From Aphodosoma sp045631465 (GTDB lineage Bacteria; Bacteroidota; Bacteroidia; Bacteroidales; Paludibacteraceae): 64,000 nt of DNA. Of the stretch, positions 59,974 to 64,000 are shown piece by piece; position 1 is the first letter of the stretch; every line of letters begins with the position of its first letter. The notes under the pieces are model-generated. The model was given only the letters and a program-made list of their open reading frames with translations, searched no databases and had not been told where the DNA came from. Both the position numbers and the translations under genes were made by a program. Location of the stretch: NCBI GenBank assembly GCA_045631465.1, contig JAZQUV010000005.1, positions 38,863 to 102,862 on the forward strand. The letters run 5' to 3'.

Positions 59974-61325
59974 AGTTTATACTCAATTTTTCCTTGTTTA
60001 AATCTGCGTAAATAGTACATCAACACCGATACTGATACAATCCACGACAACAAATCTGCCGTAGGCAACGAAGCCCACACGCCATCTGCCCCAAAAATCG
60101 GTGGCAATATGATGAGGCATGGCAGCAAGAATATCAATTGGCGAGTGAGCGAGAGGAATATGGCTTGGCGAGCCATACCGATACTTTGGAAGAAGTTACC
60201 CGTAACCATCTGCATGCCAATGATTGGGAAGAACACAGCCACTATTCTCATACCTCTCACCGAGCGTGCAATCAACTCTTCGTCGGAGGTGAATATGCGC
60301 GCAATCAATCCCGGCGTGAACTCACATATCGCAAACCCGGCGGTCATAATTACTGTAGCCCAAACAATAGTTAACTTCAACACTCCCAGCATTCTATCTA
60401 TATTTCTTGCACCATAATTATATCCCGCAATCGGTTGCATGCCTTGGTTCAATCCCATCACCACCATCACGAATATAAACGTAATCCGGTTCACAATGCC
60501 ATACGCCCCAATTGCCAAGTCGCCCCCATGTTGTTGCAATCCGTTGTTGATAAAAATCACTATCACGCATGCTGCCACGTTCATCAAAAACGGCGCCATA
60601 CCTATCGATAGCGAAGCTGTTACTATGCGACGGTCCAATTTGAATATTCCCGATTCAAAGTGCAACATCTCTTTTTTGTTCGTGAACGAAATCAGAATCC
60701 ATGTCAATGCAACTATTTGCGCCAATATCGTAGCTATCGCAGCCCCTCGTATGCCCCAATCGAGTACGAAAATAAAGATAGGGTCGAGTATAGCATTCAG
60801 CACTACGGTCAAAATCGTCATTGCCATCGACCTCTGGGGGTGTCCGCCCGAACGCATTACTGCATTGAGTCCCAGGTACATATGTGTTACTACATTGCCG
60901 TAGAGTATTATCTCCATATATTCGCGCGCATATTGTAGCGTATTTTCGCTCGCTCCGAAAAATAGCAATATCTTGTCGAGAAACAACAGCGATACCACCA
61001 TAAACACCACTCCGATAATGATATTCAGAGCCACCACATTGCCCAACGCCTTGCGAGCCGACGTATAATCTTTTTGCCCCAATTTCACCGACACAATCGT
61101 GCTTGCACCAACTCCGACCAATGCGCCAAACGCTGCCGCCAAGTTCATAAATGGGAATGTAACTGCCAATCCCGATATCGCCAACGGACCCACCCCTTGA
61201 CCGATAAAGATGCTGTCTATCATATTATATAACGACGATGCCGTCATCGCAACAATCGCTGGTACAGCATATTGTCGCAACAATCGCCCAATCGATTCTG
61301 TTCCTAAATTTGTAGGTAAAGCCAT
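59970..61325 (-). CDS. MATE family efflux transporter
   Basis: 451 residues from ATG at 61325 (MALPTNLG); the longer frame to 61358 adds only repeat-derived codons. Twelve hydrophobic helices in two halves; 'PAIVAMTASSLYNMIDSIFIGQGVG' at the N-terminus and 'NQGMQPIAGYNYGA' in the second half are MATE landmarks. Exports cationic drugs or metabolites with Na+ or H+. First gene of the MATE-kinase-HAD operon. Confidence 0.92.
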   Translation of the reverse strand: MALPTNLGTESIGRLLRQYAVPAIVAMTASSLYNMIDSIFIGQGVGPLAISGLAVTFPFMNLAAAFGALVGVGASTIVSVKLGQKDYTSARKALGNVVALNIIIGVVFMVVSLLFLDKILLFFGASENTLQYAREYMEIILYGNVVTHMYLGLNAVMRSGGHPQRSMAMTILTVVLNAILDPIFIFVLDWGIRGAAIATILAQIVALTWILISFTNKKEMLHFESGIFKLDRRIVTASLSIGMAPFLMNVAACVIVIFINNGLQQHGGDLAIGAYGIVNRITFIFVMVVMGLNQGMQPIAGYNYGARNIDRMLGVLKLTIVWATVIMTAGFAICEFTPGLIARIFTSDEELIARSVRGMRIVAVFFPIIGMQMVTGNFFQSIGMARQAIFLSLTRQLIFLLPCLIILPPIFGADGVWASLPTADLLSWIVSVSVLMYYLRRFKQGKIEYKL

Positions 61326-61343
61326 AAATTTACATATATATAT

Positions 61344-61372
61344 TAGACATGAAGACAAGATATCATGATTTT
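61344..61372. repeat. AAGACA intergenic repeat, copy E4
   Basis: AGACATGAAGACAAGATATC, the half-site of the family, in the leader of the MATE gene. Confidence 0.55.
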
Positions 61373-61461
61373 TATTTTAAACGCAAATTACCAAGAATTA
61401 TCCATTAATTTTTAAAAAAATATTTACGATAAATTTATGGGAATTTACGTTTAATATTATA

Positions 61462-61491
61462 AATATTGGTAATAATATAGTTGTTGACCCA
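61462..61491. repeat. Left inverted repeat of the AT-rich element
   Basis: AATATTGGTAATAATATAG followed by TTGTTGACCCA. Inverse of 62558-62589 with two mismatches and a 2-nt gap. Confidence 0.8.
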
Positions 61492-61520
61492 ATTTTGTAA
61501 AAATTATTACTTTAATTGTA

Positions 61521-62462
61521 TTAAAAAGATAATTCATGTATTTGTAATACTTGCATATCTTCTAAAAGATATTCACAATAACTAATATAATCTTCAATAG
61601 TTTCATCTTTTATAGGAGTATTTTTTAATGTATTAAGAGATTTAATTAAAGCTTCATGCCAAGAAGGTATTAGTTCATTATACCCATCTTCCTCGTGTGC
61701 TCTATAAATATTTTCAATTATATATATAGCTTGTTTAATTGTATATATATTAATTGACTCATTAATTTTATTAACCTCTTTCATAAAAGAACCATAATTT
61801 TCAACTTCTTTTATTGCTTTATTAAAAATTTCTTCATTTTTAATACCAAAAATCATTTTAGTATAAATTTCGCCATTTGAACCTATAGGTCTATCATAAT
61901 GTACTTTATCTGTTTTTGATAAAGTTATTTGATTTGCATCTATTTTTAATATTTCACTTGCTAATGTATTTGGCATTGGATATCCATTATGTTTTTTAAA
62001 ATAGTATTCAATAGCGCCACTAACTTCTGCCCAATATTGTAAATCAGCATTAATTATATTATTTTGTATTATTTGTTGAAGTGCTAATTTCCCTTTTTGA
62101 GATTGTTCACATCCTGTAGCAACTAATTTTAAACTACCTTCAATTCTACGATAAGTTGCACATGCTAATATACTACTATCTTTATCTAGAATTAACTCAA
62201 TTAAATGTTGTTTTCTATAAAAGTCATTTATACTATGATATGTTTTTATACCACCAATATCTTCATATGATTTAATTAATAAATTCCACACATCTTTATA
62301 CCATTGTTTAAAGTCAGTTTTATTTGATATTGTAATAATATCTCCCACGTTAATTTCTTTATTTTTAGAGAAAACCCCATGAGTATTTATTAAATCTTTT
62401 ATAGTTTCTTTTATTATTTTGTCTAATTTTTGCTCTTTTAATGTGATAATATGTTTCTTCAT
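61521..62462 (-). CDS. Unknown protein in AT-rich inverted-repeat cassette
   Basis: 313 residues, extremely AT-rich codon use, Lys/Ile/Asn-rich. The N-terminus (MKKHIITLKEQKLDKIIKE) is a basic amphipathic helix. Residues about 95-135 ('SSILACATYRR', 'LKLVATGCEQSQKGK') recall a GNAT acetyltransferase strand and loop but I cannot confirm the fold. The rest is helical. No signal peptide. Unlike its neighbours in composition; likely acquired. Function unknown. Confidence 0.6.
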   Translation of the reverse strand: MKKHIITLKEQKLDKIIKETIKDLINTHGVFSKNKEINVGDIITISNKTDFKQWYKDVWNLLIKSYEDIGGIKTYHSINDFYRKQHLIELILDKDSSILACATYRRIEGSLKLVATGCEQSQKGKLALQQIIQNNIINADLQYWAEVSGAIEYYFKKHNGYPMPNTLASEILKIDANQITLSKTDKVHYDRPIGSNGEIYTKMIFGIKNEEIFNKAIKEVENYGSFMKEVNKINESINIYTIKQAIYIIENIYRAHEEDGYNELIPSWHEALIKSLNTLKNTPIKDETIEDYISYCEYLLEDMQVLQIHELSF

Positions 62463-62511
62463 ATTTTTTGTTTTTTATTTATAAATATATTTGAATATAA
62501 AATATTTTTTA

Positions 62512-62544
62512 GGTTAACAACTAACTATATTATTACTAAAAATT
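62512..62544. repeat. Degenerate third copy of the terminal repeat
   Basis: GGTTAACAACTAACTATATT then ATTACTAAAAATT, a diverged copy of the right inverted repeat, 14 bp inside it. Confidence 0.5.
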
Positions 62545-62557
62545 ATTTCTTTATTAT

Positions 62558-62589
62558 GGGTCAACAACTATATCATTGCCTAAATATTT
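62558..62589. repeat. Right inverted repeat of the AT-rich element
   Basis: TGGGTCAACAACTATATCATT followed by GCCTAAATATT in pieces; inverse of 61462-61491. Confidence 0.8.
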
Positions 62590-62630
62590 GTGCAATTTGT
62601 GGGACTAAAAATTAGTCGTTCATGGGAGAA

Positions 62631-62672
62631 TAACAAGGGATATTTTTCTTGTTATCATGTCATCTTGTTTGA
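62631..62672. repeat. AAGACA/TGTCTT intergenic repeat, copy E5
   Basis: AACAAGGGATATTTTTCTTG and TTATCATGTCATCTTG form an imperfect hairpin downstream of recO. Confidence 0.55.
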
Positions 62673-62686
62673 AAAAAATAAAAAGT

Positions 62687-63388
62687 TTAGATTTCGCGCA
62701 ACACATCCAACGACCGCAAATCCCCAAACTCCGCCAAATGCAGTTTATAGTATTTAATAATGTGGTCTAAAACCTCGTTTCTCTGTTGTCTATTCACGTC
62801 AAACAGATACATCGTGTCGTAGTCCAACCTCAAAAGATTCGCCAAAGCCACAGTGGACTCAGGCAGCAAATAATTCGCATGTGGTGGCAATCGGCGCACA
62901 AAACACCCATTCTCCAAGTCGAAACATACCCCTGCGCCAAATCCCTCAAGATTAGGGAAAAACCCTAAATAATGCGTCAGTTTCACCAAAAACACTAAGT
63001 GAAAATTCGCCTGCCCTCGTTCCAATGAGTTATATTTGCGTATCGAGTCAAATATAAAGTCAAACAATGCCGCATCCCTCTGATATAGCCTTAGCGTGTG
63101 GTTCAAAAACTCTGCAAGGAATTGTGCCGTCAGCATTTTAGCCACATCCATAGCTATTGATTCGCATCCCGGCAATGCCACACACTCCGTCACGTGCATC
63201 ACCTGCTGCGAAGGCCTCCCGTGCAGTTCCACCATCAACAGTGTCAGTGGCTGAATATGCGACAATCTCACCTTACTCCTCCGCCCAACTTTCACCGACA
63301 CAACCACATAGCCCAACTCGTCCGTAAACAAATTAAGCATATAACTATTGTCGCTATACAGCGTCGATGTCAGCACAATCGCCCTCAT
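62687..63388 (-). CDS. recO: DNA repair protein RecO
   Basis: 233 residues from ATG at 63388 (MRAIVLTSTLYSDNS), preferred over 63412 because RecO begins with this OB-fold strand. N-terminal OB fold (about 1-80), then helical region with 'FLNHTLRLYQRDAALFDF' broken over two helices and 'FLVKLTHYLGFFPNL', which match Bacteroidales RecO. The usual Zn-finger cysteines are mostly missing, with one Cys at 'GVCFD'. RecO loads RecA onto SSB-coated DNA. Confidence 0.88.
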   Translation of the reverse strand: MRAIVLTSTLYSDNSYMLNLFTDELGYVVVSVKVGRRSKVRLSHIQPLTLLMVELHGRPSQQVMHVTECVALPGCESIAMDVAKMLTAQFLAEFLNHTLRLYQRDAALFDFIFDSIRKYNSLERGQANFHLVFLVKLTHYLGFFPNLEGFGAGVCFDLENGCFVRRLPPHANYLLPESTVALANLLRLDYDTMYLFDVNRQQRNEVLDHIIKYYKLHLAEFGDLRSLDVLREI

Positions 63389-63396
63389 TTCATTCA

Positions 63397-63453
63397 AAAG
63401 ACAGAATGACAAAAGGACATAATTTTTGTTATTCTGTTATTTTGTCTTTTTTT
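63397..63453. repeat. AAGACA/TGTCTT intergenic repeat, copy E6
   Basis: AAAAGACAGAATGACAAAAGG and TTATTCTGTTATTTTGTCTT form a hairpin between ybeY and recO. Confidence 0.7.
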
Positions 63454-63455
63454 AA

Positions 63456-63866
63456 TTACAACATTGCAAGCGCATCATTCTCCTTTGCAATCATCTCTGC
63501 TCTCAACTCAGGCGTTTGGTCATCCTGTCCGCATAGGTGCAAAATACCATGTATCAACACTCTATGTAGCTCATTCTCAAACGTCACACCAAACTCCTCT
63601 GCATTGCGCGCCACTGTGTCCAACGAGATAAAGATATCTCCATTCAACACATCCTCCTCGCAGTAGTCAAACGTAATAATGTCTGTGTAATAATCATGTT
63701 GGAGATATTCTCTATTCACCTCCAAAATCTTCTCGTCATTGCAAAAAATATAAGCCACTTCGCCCACTTTTTTGCCATACTTAGCCGCTACGGCCTTAAT
63801 CCAAGCATTAGTTTCGCGTTTGCCAATCTTTGGCATCTTTACGCCTTCTGTGTTATACGAAATCAT
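63456..63866 (-). CDS. ybeY: Endoribonuclease YbeY (16S rRNA maturation)
   Basis: 136 residues. 'DIITFDY' and the zinc motif 'HGILHLCGQDD' (His106, His110, then Asp116 where most YbeY proteins have a third His). Asp at that position is, as far as I recall, usual in Bacteroidales. YbeY trims the 3' end of 16S rRNA and takes part in ribosome quality control. The start at 63866 gives the family N-terminus (MISYNTEG). Confidence 0.9.
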   Translation of the reverse strand: MISYNTEGVKMPKIGKRETNAWIKAVAAKYGKKVGEVAYIFCNDEKILEVNREYLQHDYYTDIITFDYCEEDVLNGDIFISLDTVARNAEEFGVTFENELHRVLIHGILHLCGQDDQTPELRAEMIAKENDALAML

Positions 63867-64000
63867 ATCCTAAAAATGATTAAAAAAATATCACGAAAAA
63901 TACAATAACCCCCTCCCTTCATTAAATATACTATACAGCAACCTGCAAGCAACCTTCACCATACCTTCAAAACACCCACTAAAATACAATAAGTACCCCC
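63867..64000. other. Intergenic end of window
   Basis: No gene; contains another CAAGCAACCTTC motif (63947-63958) of the type seen at 25515 and 38477. Confidence 0.5.

Larger units (their letters stand above)
61462..62589. mobile_element. AT-rich gene cassette bounded by inverted repeats
   Basis: 1128 bp bounded by inverted repeats of about 30 bp that share ATATAGTTGTTGACCCA exactly. It holds one gene of very low GC, unlike the MATE and recO genes on either side. No transposase and no clear target-site duplication were seen, so a mobile origin is an inference; a trans-mobilised or decayed element would fit. Confidence 0.5.

Overview
The window is AT-rich DNA from a bacterium of the phylum Bacteroidota, most likely an anaerobic member of the Bacteroidales. 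Support: many promoters carry the phylum-specific -7 element TAnnTTTG; there are C-terminal type IX secretion (T9SS) sorting tails, a TonB-dependent receptor with an N-terminal carboxypeptidase-regulatory-like domain, and a radical SAM/lipoprotein pair of a kind known from Bacteroides relatives. The [FeFe]-hydrogenase maturases HydE and HydG point to fermentative anaerobic life.

Layout. 1-16075 (+): a partial outer-membrane barrel gene followed by three surface or secreted proteins of 1029, 1070 and 2874 residues, apparently one operon. 16191-17395: a RhuM-family gene between two 55-bp direct repeats, each a hairpin followed by a promoter. 17527-17801: a structured RNA that looks like Bacteroidales 6S RNA. 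17995-25307 (+): a complete type I Zorya anti-phage operon zorABCD. 25308-26093: gene-free, packed with hairpins. 26094-29687 (-): heavy-metal locus (HMA protein, TonB receptor, Cys/His-rich exported protein). 30079-38337: acyl-CoA ligase, an SH3 lipoprotein/membrane protein, a lipid A deacylase-like barrel, a TPR membrane regulator, a Ca/Na antiporter and a small exported protein. 38338-39235: repeat-rich and gene-free. 39236-44725 (-): a radical SAM/SPASM enzyme, a run of small carboxypeptidase-regulatory-like lipoproteins and two related barrels (an expanded rSAM/lipoprotein system). 45230-49825: dinB, hydE, a GxxExxY protein beside 120-bp tandem repeats, and hydG. 49952-52340: HpaII-type restriction-modification pair. 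52378-63866: housekeeping and metabolic genes (GH13 amylase, patatin, arginine decarboxylase-like enzyme, MTA/SAH nucleosidase, lipoate ligase, FolK, HAD protein, cytidylate kinase-like protein, MATE pump, RecO, YbeY), interrupted at 61462-62589 by a very AT-rich gene bounded by about 30-bp inverted repeats.

Two themes stand out. First, defence and mobile DNA: Zorya, RhuM, HpaII R-M, GxxExxY and the inverted-repeat-bounded gene. Second, the genome carries many dispersed intergenic repeat families, and several of their sequences also appear in frame inside protein-coding genes (giant surface protein, dinB, amylase, folK, perhaps patatin). The most intriguing uncharacterised system is the rSAM/lipoprotein cluster, where one maturase sits beside at least five candidate substrates. 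No tRNA, rRNA or CRISPR array was seen. All calls are by reading the sequence; no database search was run.
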